Shown in pieces: positions 1 through 15,564 of a DNA stretch of 64,000 nucleotides. A model generated the notes under the pieces. The model was not told the DNA's origin and searched no databases. It worked only from the letters and a program-made list of their open reading frames with translations. The stretch covers positions 14,131,763 to 14,195,762 of the forward strand of contig CM057154.1 in assembly GCA_029962745.1 (NCBI GenBank), in the 5' to 3' direction. Position 1 is the stretch's first letter; each line of letters begins with the position of its first letter. Position numbers and translations under genes: made by a program. This DNA is from Echinometra lucunter. Its lineage: Eukaryota; Echinodermata; Echinoidea; Camarodonta; Echinometridae.

Positions 1-1650
<1,650 letters not shown>

Positions 1651-3198
1651 TGGCATTCACCTTCACTTGTTTGAGTTGGATTTGTAATACAGTTTGTCAA
1701 GTGGTCAGATATGGAATTTTGTGGTGATATATGAAACATACTTTTTGTGTAGAGAGATAATGTGGTGAGTAAACTATGAGCATTGTTTCAAAATTTCAAA
1801 TGAGTCTTAAGTTAATTTTCATGGATTTATTAATGATGATTGGGTCAAAGTTATATTTAAATTCCTTTTTGTAAAGCTCACCACACAAAAAACCCCTTAA
1901 TTTGCAGTAGGGATGTGAATTTTTCACTCTTTGGTATGGAAATGATATATGAGATGACCTCAGTGAAGAAAGCATGCAGAAAAATATGCAATTGTAGCAA
2001 ATATAGATTTTTTTTTTTTTTTTTTTTTTTTAATTCAAAGCCCTCTAGGATGAGTATGAAACACTGTCTCTTGCTCAAACAACTGTTTTCTGACAGTTTT
2101 TAACTGAGATCAAATTGTATATCAGTGGCAAAGAATAAACCAGAGGAATCCATTACACTCTTACTTTAGAATTGTCTTTCAAATGGGAAGGCAGTTTAAA
2201 TCAAAGATGTGTAGAAGAGAGAATAGGAGTGAGATACCGTACTAGCCTCATTTTTACCATTGACAATTCCTTCCTCCTCATAGTTCTCTTTTATTTATTA
2301 GTTTCATTTCATTTTTTACATAGCTTGAATTAAACCCATTGTCTACTGCATTCTTATATTCCCATAGAATTAATTCAGGGGTCACCCGTTTCCAGTACCC
2401 ATTGGGTAAAAAAAAAGGGGGGGAGGAGACAAGAGAGAGAGGAGAGAGAGAGAGCGAGCAGAGAGATTGTTTAGCAAGGTGTAAAGAGGAAATCCATAAT
2501 GAATTCTGGTATCTGCTGTTCTCAAGTGGCTTGACAAGTAAATTGGTAAACTTGAATACAAAAAGTCTTGAGCTGCAATGGTTAATGCCATAGCTTTCAA
2601 GATTTGAAAGAAATTATCTACCTAAATGCTGAATGTTGAATCCACAAATTCTGGAGATGGTGTATTTGCCTTGACTTATCTTAATATCAGGATTAGAGTG
2701 TGGCAAACTTATTTATCCTCTCCTCATTTCTGAATGATTTTACTGTATGTGTATTGTTTTAATATCACATGCATGCCAAGGGTGGAATTTTACATGGTTC
2801 ATCAAGATAGTATGGTTTGAATTATAAGCGTAATGCAATGGGTGAAATGTTGTGAAAAGGGTGAGAATAGAGTAAGAAAACTTCATTGTACAAGTCCTTT
2901 TCGATCATGTTAGCATATCACTATCCTACTGCTAATTTTTAACGTACTGTTGATTTTAACCTACTGTTGGTTTTGACTGCAGCTCCATCTGCTAGAGAAA
3001 GAATATAATAAAGAAAAGTGGATGCAATTGATCGACTATTTTGTCACTGATATACAAGTTTGATGTTAGTTAAGAATTATCAAAAACAGTCATTTAGAAC
3101 AGAAGACATCTCCTGCCATCTCCATAAACCTGTAAAATTCCACCCTTGGCATGTTTCTTACTCAGCATAGAGGGCATATACATAAAACATAAACGTCT

Positions 3199-4180
3199 TA
3201 TATTTTGGATCAAGAATCAATCCTCTAGTGAATGGATAAAGAGCATCACATGATCATATGTATTTTCAACTATTTCAGAATGTTGGTAAGTATGGCACTA
3301 TACATGACTACATGGTATACTATTTGGAAAATGATGTCACTTTTTTATGACGGCATTTTCAAAATAGAACACTTATTTGTGAAATAATTTCACAACTATA
3401 TGCGAGATTGAAACAATCAACTACCCCCAATACTAGTATTCACCGGGCAAACGAGAGCTCAAATGCCTACCATGGGCAACTCCCACGATGTCACGGCTAC
3501 TATTTTTTTCAATTTCTGATCACTTTGGCCATATACCGTAGCGCCATGCAGCTTTTGATAAGACATAAATTTGCACTGATTTGAATATTTTTATGAGCAC
3601 AAGGCCACAAGAAAAAAATGAAAGTTAGTCCATTTAACTGTTTCCTTCTTTTGTTTTGATTTTTTATCCAAAAAATAAAACACATATATGCCCTGCCATA
3701 ATTTAAGTTTCTGGTTGAAATTATGGGCCTTGGTGCCTCCAATAGTACCATTCACTTCAGGGCTGCATCCCCTGAGTGAACAGTACCATTTTGGAGTCTT
3801 CTCTTGTCCATAGATTTAACCAGAAACTGTCAAGGCATAGTAAATTTGTATGATATACAAATATGCTTTGCCTTGAGAGTTTCTCACTAAACTTCAAAGT
3901 GATCAGAAGTTGAGAAACGCAGTAGCAGTGACACCGAGAGAGTTGCCCATGGTGCACACTTGAGCTCTCATATGCCCCCTGAATATTTCATTTTGTGCAT
4001 AGATTTCACGTATTGTGACATCATTTCACAAATAGTGTACTATTTGGAAAATGTCATAAAAAGGTGACGTCACTTTCTACGTAGTATGATATGCAGGCGA
4101 CTCTCTGTTCAAAATGCATATGATCACATGAAGGTCATTAAGCCAATCACTAAAGGATTAATTTCTGATCCAAAATCTAA
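3199..4180. mobile_element. About 1-kb inverted-repeat (foldback) element
   Basis: The left edge TATTTTGGATC (3201) and right edge GATCCAAAAT (4167-4176) are inverted. Further paired blocks continue inward: TACTATTTGGAAAATG around 3320 and 4040, GCCCATGG-type blocks around 3470 and 3945, and AACTTCAAAGTGATCAGAA against its complement near 3515. It is an imperfect, aged hairpin of MITE type without a coding region. Confidence 0.65.
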
Positions 4181-6306
4181 TATTTGCTATGATTTCTTCA
4201 TAACTATTACTTCATGAAGGTCATCTCTTAACACCTTTTCCATTCAAAGATTGGGAATTCATGTATTTTTGAAAAATGAATCAAAAATCATAATTTTAAA
4301 CCAAATTTATCATGAAAAGATACTTCAGACCTGTTTTATTCACCAAAATAAAATCCTGAAAAGTAAGTTTCCACAGATCATCACAAAATTTCTAAGCAGG
4401 CCAGTATATAACCATTTGGCAATGGGCTAATAAGTGATTTCTGTGTCTACGGACTACATTACCACTCAAATCATTAAAAAGTGTGATAGTAATTTTTTTA
4501 TCCTAGACTCACAGAATTAGTTGATGAGTAGTTGAAATGTTTGGGTAGAGTGCCCTTTCCACAAAGACATGCTTGCAGGTCCTTACTACATTCCTCGGTA
4601 CTTCATGATTTATTGGTATTCAACAGTACTTTGTTGTTGTTTCATCTGGTCAAAGATGTGATGGGTGACAGTGATATGAATTTGGTTTGGGAGGAGAGTA
4701 TTCTTATGTGGTGTACCTCTACAAATGGAAATGCACAAGTAGTAAAGTTAGTTTGAGCTAAGATTAGATGAAACCATTTGTATTGAGTGTTGTAGTGTCA
4801 ATACAGTGATAAGCCTGTAGTCTTGATATGTTGTTTTCAGAGGGCACAAGATCTTTTTCACCTTGTGTTATTGTTTTTGTTGTTGTTCAGGAGGCATAGT
4901 TGTAGTGAAGTTATGTCTCAGTTTTAACCTAAATGATGTCTTGAAGGGTAATTTTTTTTGTCAGAGCTTGGATACTTTTCCTGAAGAATGTGATTTGTTA
5001 GGACTTTGTTTGCAGAATGGTGTTTGGAATGTCACATGCTATGATTAACGACGATGCCTTATAGACCTGCTCAAAATATGTATTAACTGGCCATAACATT
5101 TTCCTTGGGGGGGGGGGGGTAAAATGGCATCAGAGCAAATATTTTTTTATTTTTTTAGTTTGTTTCTATCTAAAACCCATAACGGTTGGGATACTTGTTA
5201 GGGAGGGGGAAAAAAAACACCTCTGAATGATGACTCATGCACTAATAAAATCTGGTACAAGGATTTTAGAATTATAGCAGTTTTTACCCTGAGGAATGAG
5301 ATTCTGGTAAATTTTGACTGCTGATTAATTCTGATATTAGATCAGAATTGATCAGATGAAATTTTAACTGATTGCTGATTGCTAATTAGAACCACTGGCC
5401 TTAATTAGCAAGTTCTGTGCCTTGTGCAGGAGATTATAATGAAAACCAGAATAGAGAGAAAATTATTTACTTAAAGGAGAGCTTCATGCAAAAAATTACC
5501 TTTCAGATATTTTGTTTTGATGTTACCATGTAAAATAAATGTGCCAAAATACATGTTCTGTACATAAGTTTGTAAAAAAAAAAAAAAAAAGAAAAGAAAG
5601 AAAGAAGTAGGGGAATAAACAAACAAAAAGTAAGGCATTAACATATCTGATAGAGGATTTTGCCTTTGGAAGGTGTTGAGGGTATTTACATTTACTCCAG
5701 GTATAATTTTCACTGTTAGGCAGAAATGGTGCCATTACTTATTATTTGTTTAATTCTAAAGTCCATGATTTGTCAAAGAAAAAGTCTGTCTTTCCTAAAT
5801 CCATGGCAGAAATTGTATGCAGCTGCTAGTAGATAGATTAAAGTTAATGTTTTAGGATTGATAAAACCTTTTATAAAGGAACTTGCCAAAGGGCTGATGT
5901 TTTTACTGATCTTGTGATTTTGTTAAACGTTTTTACTACGTTTGTGTGCGGTTTTCTTTATGAATGAACATCATTCTTTTTCTGGATTGTTTGAAATTTA
6001 AAAAAAAAGAAAGGAAAGAAGAATTGTGTTAGTTTGTTCATTCCATGATGTTGTATTCAAAAGTGTAAGATGGAAAGAAATAAATCCTTCTTTAACCTTG
6101 ATAATATGTATATGTCTTTAGAAACTAGTGTAATGAGATCTTTGTCATCCTATATTTGGTTCTTTGTTGTTGTACTTGTATTTGACTATTCTGTCTTCCC
6201 TCCGAACTTACATTGTAAATATTTTTCTTTTAACATGTTTAACTTTTATATAGGAATATGTTACTCAACAGTGTTCATTCTGTCAGTGGGTATGACTAAA
6301 TTGCAA

Positions 6307-6472
6307 AACATTAACAGCATTAATGAACAGTGAACCGTGAGGTGTATGTGTACGAATTATCAAAGATTGATAATTTTGAAGTACTCGTTAACATTAACAG
6401 CATTAATGAACAGTGAACCGTGAGGTGTATGTGTACGAATTGTCAAAGATTGATAATTTTGAGGTACTCGGT
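6307..6472. repeat. 83-bp tandem duplication, two copies
   Basis: The block beginning AACATTAACAGCATTAATG at 6307 is repeated from 6390 with only a few differences (for example GAATTAT versus GAATTGT). Nothing else is seen in it. Confidence 0.9.
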
Positions 6473-7454
6473 ATCATATCTTCCTCCGTGTATAGAAGTA
6501 TGATGTATTAGATGTTAGTATTTTGTTTGTGCTTGTTTCAGGAAATAAAAGATAAATAGGGAAAAGGAATGAAAAAGGAGGTTCATCCCTACTACTTTCT
6601 TTTTACATTTAAATGTAGTTCTTTTTTATTTCCACCAAGTTATGTTAATGAGGTGTTGTTTTTTCAGATATTATTTTGCGAGTAGCCATTAAATTTCAGT
6701 ATTATTTCCTTGGTAGTGTCGTTATAATGTATGTATGTATAAAATGACTACGCCTACGGTGCCTTGCAAAAGACTATCAGCAATTAGCAAACATATTGTA
6801 GCAGTGTTAGAGATAGCACCTTAACCTTCTGTAGCCATTTGAACCTATGTTCTATGTCCTCTTTATTTGATCATTCAAAGCTATCACTTTCAAAGTTGTA
6901 CATGGGAAAATTTTATGCATTATGAGGTAGTGTACTTTGTAAATTCATGAGTTATTGATGGTTGAACCTACCGAACAGCTTGTAAATTGCAACCAAATCT
7001 TGTTATGATAAGCCTAGGATGCTTTGTTATATTTTGTTCTTTTTACATTTTGAAGTAACCCTTCATTTACATTAAAAACTTGTTATTAACATTCAAATAG
7101 CATGATGCAAAATTGGATTGGTTTGGAATCAGGAGCAGTGCTATGAGGAGGGAGAGGGGGAGCAGGAGGGGGGTGGCTGCATTTCCCCCTATGATTTTTA
7201 AATGATCAACAACCAAAAAAAAAAAAGAGAGAGTATGGGAAACAAGAGGGCAGGGTCATGCAACTGTATAATATCCCTGTTTGTTTGTTCGTTTGTTTAT
7301 TTAAAACACAGATAAACTTGCCTGTGGGTCATGTCCCCCTCCCCAATCAAAATACCCTGGCACCGCCCCTGTTTTGAATTCAAGTGTGGAGAAGTTCAGT
7401 TGGCATTTGGTTGAAATTATGAGTATAATGAATATGAGAATGGGATGGAGGAGG

Positions 7455-7745
7455 AGAGGAGAAAAGGAAGATGATGATGATGGTGATAATGATAATAGTG
7501 AAATGATGGTTATTATTATTATGCTCATGATGACAATGATGGAAATGACGATGCTGATGAACATGATTATACTGGTTAACTGTTAGGATTATGGTGGTGC
7601 ATTTGGATGGGGATGATGATGTGATATGATGGTATATGTATTGATTATTGTGGTGTTGATGGTGATCATGATTATGATGATGATGATGAAGACGGTAATT
7701 ACGGTGATGATAACAGTGATTCGTGATTATGATGCTCATGATGAC
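7455..7745. repeat. Degenerate GAT/GATG simple repeat
   Basis: Imperfect trinucleotide-like GAT repeat. It creates His-, Ser- and Ile-rich reading frames on both strands that are not genes. Confidence 0.85.
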
Positions 7746-7845
7746 GAGAAGATAGTGATTAGTTTGACTTGTGCCTGACTACAGTTTTCGTACTTCAAAT
7801 CTGATGTGTTCTATCCACGATTTGTCAGGCAGAGGACTCACCATT

Positions 7846-9911
7846 GTGACGTCACCAGTGATGTGTCCGAGCCCAGTCAGTCCGAGTCCAAGTCCGAGTC
7901 CGGCATGTCCAAGTCTGAGTCCGAGTCCGGCACATGTGCAAATGTATTACATCCCAATTAGAAAAATCAGTTAAAACCATTTTGATTTTCAGCTGGTGTA
8001 AACTGGAATCAACTGGTACCAGCTGAATCCATTTGACCGATCTTGTAGGCTATATGTGCCAGTTTATTCAGCTGGTTTCAAATGGAAATTAATTGTTCAC
8101 ATTGGACACCAGTTTATTCCAGTCGAAACCGATTTGCCAGTCAATTCCAGTTGAAACTAGTGGAATAAACTGGGCAGATTTTATACCAGTTCAAGACCAC
8201 TGGACACAACTGGCAGATTTACCATTCGATTCCACCTGAAAGCAATGAAATAAACTGGCATATTGAAATATACAAGTTGATTCCAGTTGAAACCAGTTGG
8301 AAAGTTCTCGGTTTGATTTAACTGGTTTCAATTGGTTTTATTAGTTTTAAGAGGAAATAAACAATGTTGGATGAATCAAGACCATTATTTTTTTCCATTT
8401 GTCAAAACGTAGGATATATCCCACTATTGAAACCAGACCTGGAGCTAATATCCAGTTTAAACCATTTCCAGTTGAAACCACTATATTTAACTGGTGACTG
8501 CCTATTGTTGAATCCCGTAGAAAACTACCAGTTGAATACCAATTGAAACCAGTTAATTTGCAAAAGTGACTATTGGATTTGTGCAGATTGATATTGTAAT
8601 GTAATATATTTGAATTTTCAGCATATTTCTTAGTCACTAATTATTTAGTCTTGTGTAATACATTTCCAAAATGCAAAGAAAGTAAAATCAACAGTCATTA
8701 TGAAATTACATCAATTTGTATCAATAACAGGTAATTAAACATGAACGAGGAAATACCAACCAGAACCTAAAGTGCATTCATTTATATACAAGTATATGAG
8801 GAATAGACATGTCACTATTATGTACATGCAAGTTTTCTTGCCCTTTACATTAATTGGACAGACTGGAGGCAAACCAGTATTTCCATATAATTGTCGTTGT
8901 ACATTGCACTAACAAACATGATAAGAACATTTAGTATAATATTAGTACCAGTTACCAATCAAGTTTCATAACTGGAAGCTAATTGGTTGTAACTGGTCAT
9001 AACTCATTCCAATTGGTATTCAGGTAAAGAATCCAGTAAGGACCAGTTCAAGCAACTGGAACTAGTTCCAGTTGATACCAGTTAAGTGAACTGGCTTCAA
9101 TATGGAAATTGGTATACTGGTCCTAACCGATACCAGTTGATTCCAGTAAAATAAACTGGTTTCAATATGGACATTGGTATACTGGTCCTAACTGGTACCA
9201 GTTGAACCATACTTCCAACTGGGACCACCAGTTGAAATTTCTCAAATGGAAACCAGATGATTCCAGTATACTACATGTAATTCCCATATTGAATTGGTAT
9301 AATGGAATCAACTGGAATCAACTGGTTCACTTAACTGGTACCAGTTCCAGTTGCCTTGATCTGGGCCTTTTATTAACCTGGGATAGAAATCAATTAAGAA
9401 TCAAATCAATTGAATCAACAATCACTGAATTAGAGAATATTAACGCACAAAATAGATGCAAGACGAATGTATGTAGGCCTAGTTGACTTTAGTTTGTTAG
9501 TTTAGTTAATATGATAATCTTTGATTGCGAAGATATGCTCAAACAGTTCAATCAAGTCCAGAAAAAATCTTGACAAATCAGAAAAATAACAACCGGAAAA
9601 CGCAATACGCTGAAGAAAATGGTCCAGTAGTTGAGATACAGCTTTATGACGGTAGTCTAGATTCTGTACGATTTTTTTTTCCATCCATTTTAAACATGTA
9701 CACATCATGTGGCGCTATGCAGTCAGACCGCGACATTTTCCCGGACTCTTGCCGGTCTCGTCGCCGAGTCACCGTGTCATAGGCCTCGAGTCCGAGTCCG
9801 AGTCCGAGTCATGAACCTTCAAGTACGAATCCGTGTGTCCGAGTCCGAGTCCGAGTCCGGCCCAAGCGGTCTCGAGTCCGGACTCGAGACACACATCACT
9901 GGACGTCACTG
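7846..9911. mobile_element. Inverted-repeat element with GAGTCC arrays and CCAGTTG-word interior
   Basis: The ends are inverted: GACGTCACCAGTGATGTGT at about 7848 and ACACATCACTGGACGTCA at about 9891. Just inside each end are arrays of the hexamer GAGTCC (7865-7935 and 9780-9890). The interior (7980-9360) is largely built from the degenerate word CCAGTTGAAACCAGTT in both orientations. No coding region. The repeated word may let it fold into many alternative hairpins. Confidence 0.6.
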
Positions 9912-9934
9912 TCCAAGTCGCTAAACTTCGACCA

Positions 9935-10092
9935 GGGTGCCGTTTCCTAAAACTTGCTTTTATAGTAACGTTGCCATCAATGGTTACTTTCATGGAATAC
10001 TGGATTTTGATTGGCTGTTGAACAATGTTACCATGGCAGTTACCATTGATGGCAAAGTTACTATAATAGCTAGTCTTTATCCAACGGCACCC
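9935..10092. mobile_element. Short MITE-like hairpin
   Basis: The ends GGGTGCCGTT (9935) and CAACGGCACCC (to 10092) are inverted. Inside, AGTAACGTTGCCATCAATGG pairs with CCATTGATGGCAAAGTTACT. It lies directly beside the GAGTCC element. Confidence 0.75.
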
Positions 10093-10309
10093 AGCTGTGC
10101 AGTTCAAACAGAAGCGGCGGGCATATTATACCAGCTAGTTGAACCTGCGCTAAAGCTAGTCTGTGTACCACCCGAGTGGCTTTCACCACGAAAAACTGCT
10201 CAAATAAGCTTTTCTAAGACTAATAACAATGTGCATCAAAACAGTTTTGAGCTATCTGTCAGTGCTAATATTCAAACTCAACAATCATTTAGTCGAGTCT
10301 GTTAATCCT

Positions 10310-11080
10310 AAATTTTGGTGTTTGGGGGACAGCCTGGACAAAAGCACCAAACTTTGCATATGTTCTTGTTAATATGATGAGAGCTTCTTTTTCTCCCATC
10401 ATCTTCGTGTAAATTTATGCTAATTCATGCATTTTACTTAAAAGTGCCTGAAATCGTGCCAAAGTTTCCATATATTTTTGTTGTGATAATAGCTATATTT
10501 TTCCTACAGAACTTATTGCATTAAATCACATCTTCATGCATTTTTATGATAATTTATGCAACCGCGTGTGTTGAACAGGTGCATAATGGAGATGAAAATT
10601 CAAGAAGCTTGAAAATGTTTCAAACCTTCCAGATATATTTGTTGTGACTACATCTTAATTTTTCCCTACAGGACCCACTACATTAACTCACTTGTTTATG
10701 CAGAAATATGCTAATTTATGCAAAGTACATGGATTTATCATGTACTAGTACCATGTTGATGGAATGGATATTTTGGATGTAAAGGAGATTCATCACCAAA
10801 CTTTCCTTAGGCTAATATGTGCATTTATATTACAATGAAAATGATTTATTCTTTCCCAAGGTAGCGATTGAATTGAATGGCTTCTTTACGCACAATTCAT
10901 GCAAGTTCATGCAGATTGTCTTTTAGAATTATTACTTGTAAATTCTCATAAACGTCAGTAATGCCGGGTTAAATGTACAGAACTTTCCCTTGTTCTAGTT
11001 TCTCTTTTGACCATGGCTGCTCCCCACTTTTGTTACATATTTATGTAAATATCTGTCATTAGATCTTAGCAGACCAAAGT
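10310..11080. repeat. Diverged tandem repeat of about 170-180 bp
   Basis: Successive blocks share TATATTTTTGTTGTGA, TTTTTCCTACAG and ATGCTAATTTATGCA in the same order near 10470, 10640 and 10700. The copies are old and no gene is seen. Confidence 0.5.
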
Positions 11081-11094
11081 CAATAAACTTGGGA

Positions 11095-11289
11095 TTTTTT
11101 TTAAACAACAGTGCACACGGTGGTATCAATAATGCCTGTAGCATCTTCATTTATTTGATGTACGATAAAAGAGCAATGTAAATGAAATGCCTTGCTCATG
11201 GGCATAAGTGCCGTACCGGGAATCGAACTCCCGACCATCGCGTCTCCAGTCAAGCGCCTTAGACCACTCGACCACGGCACCTCCACTGG
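11095..11289 (-). mobile_element. tRNA-derived SINE, family S1
   Basis: On the minus strand the head GTGCCGTGGTCGAGTGGTC holds an A box, and GGGAGTTCGATTCCC is the B box of a Ser/Leu-like tRNA. A common body follows (GCAAGGCATTT, ATCGTACATCAAATAAATG), ending at a poly(T)/poly(A) edge. Further copies of the family are at 17827-18008, 18013-18198 and 55510-56108. Confidence 0.85.
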
Positions 11290-11299
11290 GAATATTTGC

Positions 11300-13340
11300 T
11301 ATTATTGCATATTCATTCCCTATTATATACCATTGCAGATGTGTTTTGTTTACTCATATGTACATAATATGCATAGATTTGATATTAAATGCCACCAAAG
11401 TCAATGAAGATGATCAGTTTGTTCATATCATGCTTGTTTCAGTTAAATGACAGATTTCACCAATAACTTATGCATTTGAGATTCTGGTATTTCTTGTGAC
11501 GATGCATTTATACATAGATATTAATAATATGTAATTGTAAATTGTCATAAAAAAACAACATAAATTATCAGATCAGTGCACTTACCAATGTTATCTTATT
11601 TAAAACAATGGATCTTACCTAGCACTTACAAATTTTAGGCCTTTTCCTATGTAATTCTTTTTATAACATAAAAAATGTGCTTTTGTGCATAAATTTCATA
11701 AATTAACTCCAAACACCGACAAAGGTCATCAAATTGTGCAATTTAACAATTGAATTTTGTGTAAATTGATAAGACTAGCAGGAATGAGGCCTAATTACAC
11801 TTCTAGTTTTCCAAGCAAATGAACTTTATTGTTCATACTGATTCAAAGCATATTTACAATGTAAACCAGTACAGGGTATATCAAAACATATTAACAAAAC
11901 AAAAGAAGTAAAAAGATTTAACGAACGTATACAAGGAACATATAAACGGGAGAAAAACGAACGTGAGAGGTAAGCTATCGAATTAGGGGCAACCAAACAG
12001 TATATCCGCATATAGACGGAGTGGGTCTTTAAAAACTTAGTGCAAGACAATAATGTTAATGATTCTTAATTGTGTACTTACAGTCGATTCAGTTATTGAA
12101 CATGAAAATGGTAGGTATTAAACTGCTAATGTTAGTCATGGTGGTTGAATTTGCGGGAAGGATTACGGCGTATAGATCTCCAAAAATTAAACAAAAAGTC
12201 AGATAACATATAACAACTCGAAATTGGATGGAGAAAAAAAAATTAAGGTATATAATAAGAATATGTTGTCGTTGGTAGAGCAGAGAGACATTGTGTTGTT
12301 TAAAAAAAAGTTCCCAATACAATCATCTTATAATGATATTGAATTCCATAATAATTATTGACATGGTTACAGAAATAAATTTAGAAAATGCTTTGCAAGC
12401 TCAATTTAGTGGTAGTAATTTTGGGCTAACGCTGCCACATAAACATAAAAAAGAAAAAAAAATTACAAACTGACTAACAGAAGTCTAAATTCAAGTTGAA
12501 ATGACAACAACAACAAAAAATCTAATATGATGGCTGGACATTCAACGAGAGATCTCAGGATGCGAAAATGACAAACAATGTCGCCATTATCATAATTAGG
12601 GGCTAAGAAGCGCTGGTTTGACCCAAGAGGGTTCTGTTCTCCCATTGTAGATTGCATAGGATATTAAGATGGCAATCTTAGATATAGATAGCATGTAATC
12701 ACGTAGTTTTACTGAACGTCGGACTGATTTAAACGGGGCGAGGGTAGAATACTATTGATTTTATATTTTATGCATAAAATTTACATAAATGAAAATTTTT
12801 GAAAATCGATCAATGGCACCCCTATTTAAGGGACCTGACTAATCCATTCAATCCATTATAACACTTAGTCCAGTCAGGAGTACTGTAACTAGCTGTGCGA
12901 TGAAGTAAACAAGGGTTAAGTGACTCTCAAAAAATGACCAGAATTTCAGCTTATTTGAACATGATCAGGGGGCGGTGGAGCCGAAACAGTGCCCCCACTT
13001 TCCAAGCATGCACCCAAAAAGTGCCCCTTTGTACCTATACAAATGCCCCTTTTCGAATCTGTTCAGTGCCTCCTTTTTCTTCTTACAAGAGCCCATTTTC
13101 TTTCGTAATAAGTGCCCTTTCACCTTCTAACAGGCGGCATGTTTAGCTTTAGATAGATCGCCCTTCTTAAATTCTACAACTGCCCCCTTTACACCAGATT
13201 AATAACCCTTTCCCTTTTTTCATAGCATTCTTTTCCCTTCTCTGAAGTTCGTCCTTATAACTTCAAATGAATGTCCTTATTGAAATGTGATAAGTGCCCC
13301 TCTGACTTTCCTTTTTTTTTTGGGGGGGGGGGGTTCTAAT
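11300..13340. other. Intergenic DNA, no gene recognised
   Basis: AT-rich sequence. A CCCCTTT-rich block (12990-13290) repeats the phrase GTGCCCCTTT in loose form and precedes a poly(G) run at 13321-13334. No exon or RNA gene is supported. Confidence 0.4.
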
Positions 13341-13800
13341 AGTCCGATTAAATTTTATTTTCAATTTCAATTTCATCTTTATTTTCACAAACCAATAAAA
13401 CCATAAAGAGAACAAGTCCGAAGAGAATGTGAAATTGCAGGAAAAAGAAATCGAAAGAAAAGCTGTAAACTCTTACATATATATAGGAAAATGATCATAG
13501 CTAACAGAAATAAGATATAAACATTGTGCATAGGAGAAAATATACTTGAGGAAGTCAAGAGAAGAGAAGAGTTGAAGTCAGGATCTAGAAAGGATGAGGA
13601 AGAAATATGAGAGAAGCGGAGGAAGAGAGAAGAATAGGGAGGGAAGAAGGCCATAATAAGTAGTGAGAGAAAGGAAGAGAAGGGATAAGAGAAGAGAGGA
13701 GAAGAGATAAAAGACGAAGACTCCAAAATAGCAAGCGAGCGAGAAATAAGGCCCACTAATACTACAGAATATATACTCATAAAAAACAAACATTGTTTAA
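13340..13800. repeat. TTTCAAT-type tail and GA-rich tract
   Basis: A CAATTTCAATTTCAT pentamer-like tail near 13360 resembles the 3' tails of LINEs. The following 13390-13760 is purine-rich and yields a long Ser/Phe-rich frame on the minus strand that is not coding. Confidence 0.4.
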
Positions 13801-14176
13801 AAACCGCACGAACCTAACACAGTCACATGCACGTATATACCCAGATGTAATGTGCATTCAGTGGCGTAGACAGGTTCTTACACCGGGGGGGGGGGGAATG
13901 ATTTGCCGTTCACGAGAAATCAAGGATCAATTTCGTATACAAATACACAACGCACACACACACACACACACACACTCACACCAACACAAACCCACACACA
14001 TACACCTGAATGCATCGGCGTTAATCCACTTTGAGGAGTGGGGGGATGATCGACTTTTTTGCCGATTTTTTTTTTCAGTCGAATTCAAACTTACCCCCGG
14101 GTAAGTATAAACACACGTCCTCACCCACCATTACAGACCCCCCCCCCCCCCCTTACACACATTTTAATCTTCATTT

Positions 14177-15420
14177 TGCGAGCGAGCGAGCCCCAAATAA
14201 CAAATTTTCTGTTTTTTAATTGCATTTTCAAACAGAAATTCTAAAATATGATGAGCGAGCGAAGCGAGCGAGCCAAAAATAACCACTTTTCTGGTTTTCA
14301 ATGGCATTTTCAAATAGAAATTTTAAAATATGACGGTTGTTTTTGACAGATTATTACAATTTTACAACTGATTAATTAAAATGTCATTTCTTCCTTAAAA
14401 AGTGGGGAGATATTTGTACACGCCATCCCCCTCTCAAAAAAGTGAGGGGGATATATCCACCCATCCCCCCCCCCCCCGGATTTACGCCAATGCCCGAATG
14501 CACAGACATAAATAGAAGATATACGCACCGTAACAAACGAATATAGAATATGGACTGACACACATAATTGCATATTTGCATCACGCTATTTATCTTTTTT
14601 ATATAATGTTGTTGTTACACCACTTCAGAAAAACTGTTGTTATGAGCGAGCGAAGCGAGCGAGCCAAAAATAATCACTTTTCTGGTTTTCATTCACGGTA
14701 GAAGTGATAATTATTCATCCCAATACACGATGGTATTAATCATGAGTTTTTTTTTTACTTTTATGTATACAGGTACATTTGGTCATATCTCTCGCCCAAT
14801 TCGTTTGCTTTTCCATACCATCTTGCATTTGAATTTAATCCGAGAGAGCGCAGCGAGCGAGGAAAAAAATCTATATACTATTTTCAATGGTAGAAGTGAT
14901 AATTCTTCATCCCAATACACGATGGTATTAATCATGAGATAACTAACCTTTTTTTCATATGTGTGCAGGTACATTTGGTCACCTCGCTTGCCGAATTCGT
15001 TTGCTTTCCCAAATTCATCTTGTATCTGATTATTGTTCAAACGAGCATAGCGAGCGAGGAAAATACATAATTATGTACTCCCTTTCATGGTAGAAGTGAA
15101 AGTTCTTCATCAAAATACACGGCGGGCCTTTAAGATATCTATCTTTGAAATACTTAGTATGTGGTCACCTTTCCTACCTAATTTATTTGCTTTCAAAGAC
15201 CATCCTGTATTATACAAGCGAGAGGGGGGAAATATATATAACTTTTTGTGGTAGAAGTGATAATTCTTCATCCAAATACATGATTTGCCTAAAAGTATCT
15301 AGATTATAATATTTGGTTCATCTCACCTGCCGAATATGTTTGCTTTCCGAACTTACGAGCTAGCGCAGCGAGCGAGGGAAAATATACAATCTCTTTCATG
15401 GTACCGGTGTTATTTCGTCA
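14177..15420. repeat. Tandem CGAGCG-motif repeat units, forward orientation
   Basis: At least four diverged units of about 160-195 bp start near 14645, 14845, 15040 and 15210. Each carries GCGAGCGAGGAAAA, then CATGGTAGAAGTGATAATTC, then a segment with GGTCACCT..GCCGAATT..GTTTGCTTTCC. The same family lies in opposite orientation at 18820-19200 and 24580-24960. Confidence 0.75.
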
Positions 15421-15506
15421 TCAAAATAAACAAGCTAATAAGCCGAATATGGGCATCTTACTCCTCTTTTTCTTTCTTTCCCCCCTTCATACTATTCCCT
15501 CTCCTT

Positions 15507-15510
<4 letters not shown>

Positions 15511-15560
<50 letters not shown>
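15511..15560. repeat. (CT)n microsatellite
   Basis: About 50 bp of pure CT. It creates Leu/Ser-rich frames. Confidence 0.95.

Positions 15561-15564
<4 letters not shown>

Larger units (their letters stand above)
1651..7100. other. PIWI 3' flank / intergenic DNA, no gene recognised
   Basis: AT-rich sequence without a supportable exon. It contains a poly(T) tract at about 2008-2031, a GA-rich tract at 2420-2455, a hairpin element (3199-4180), a poly(G) run near 5107 and an 83-bp tandem duplication (6307-6472). The first AATAAA downstream of the PIWI stop is at 2134-2139. The reading frames of 60-90 codons here have no recognisable domain or splice context. Confidence 0.5.

Noticed and set aside
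7301..7739. His/Ile/Ser-rich frames
   Set aside because: Products of the degenerate GAT repeat.
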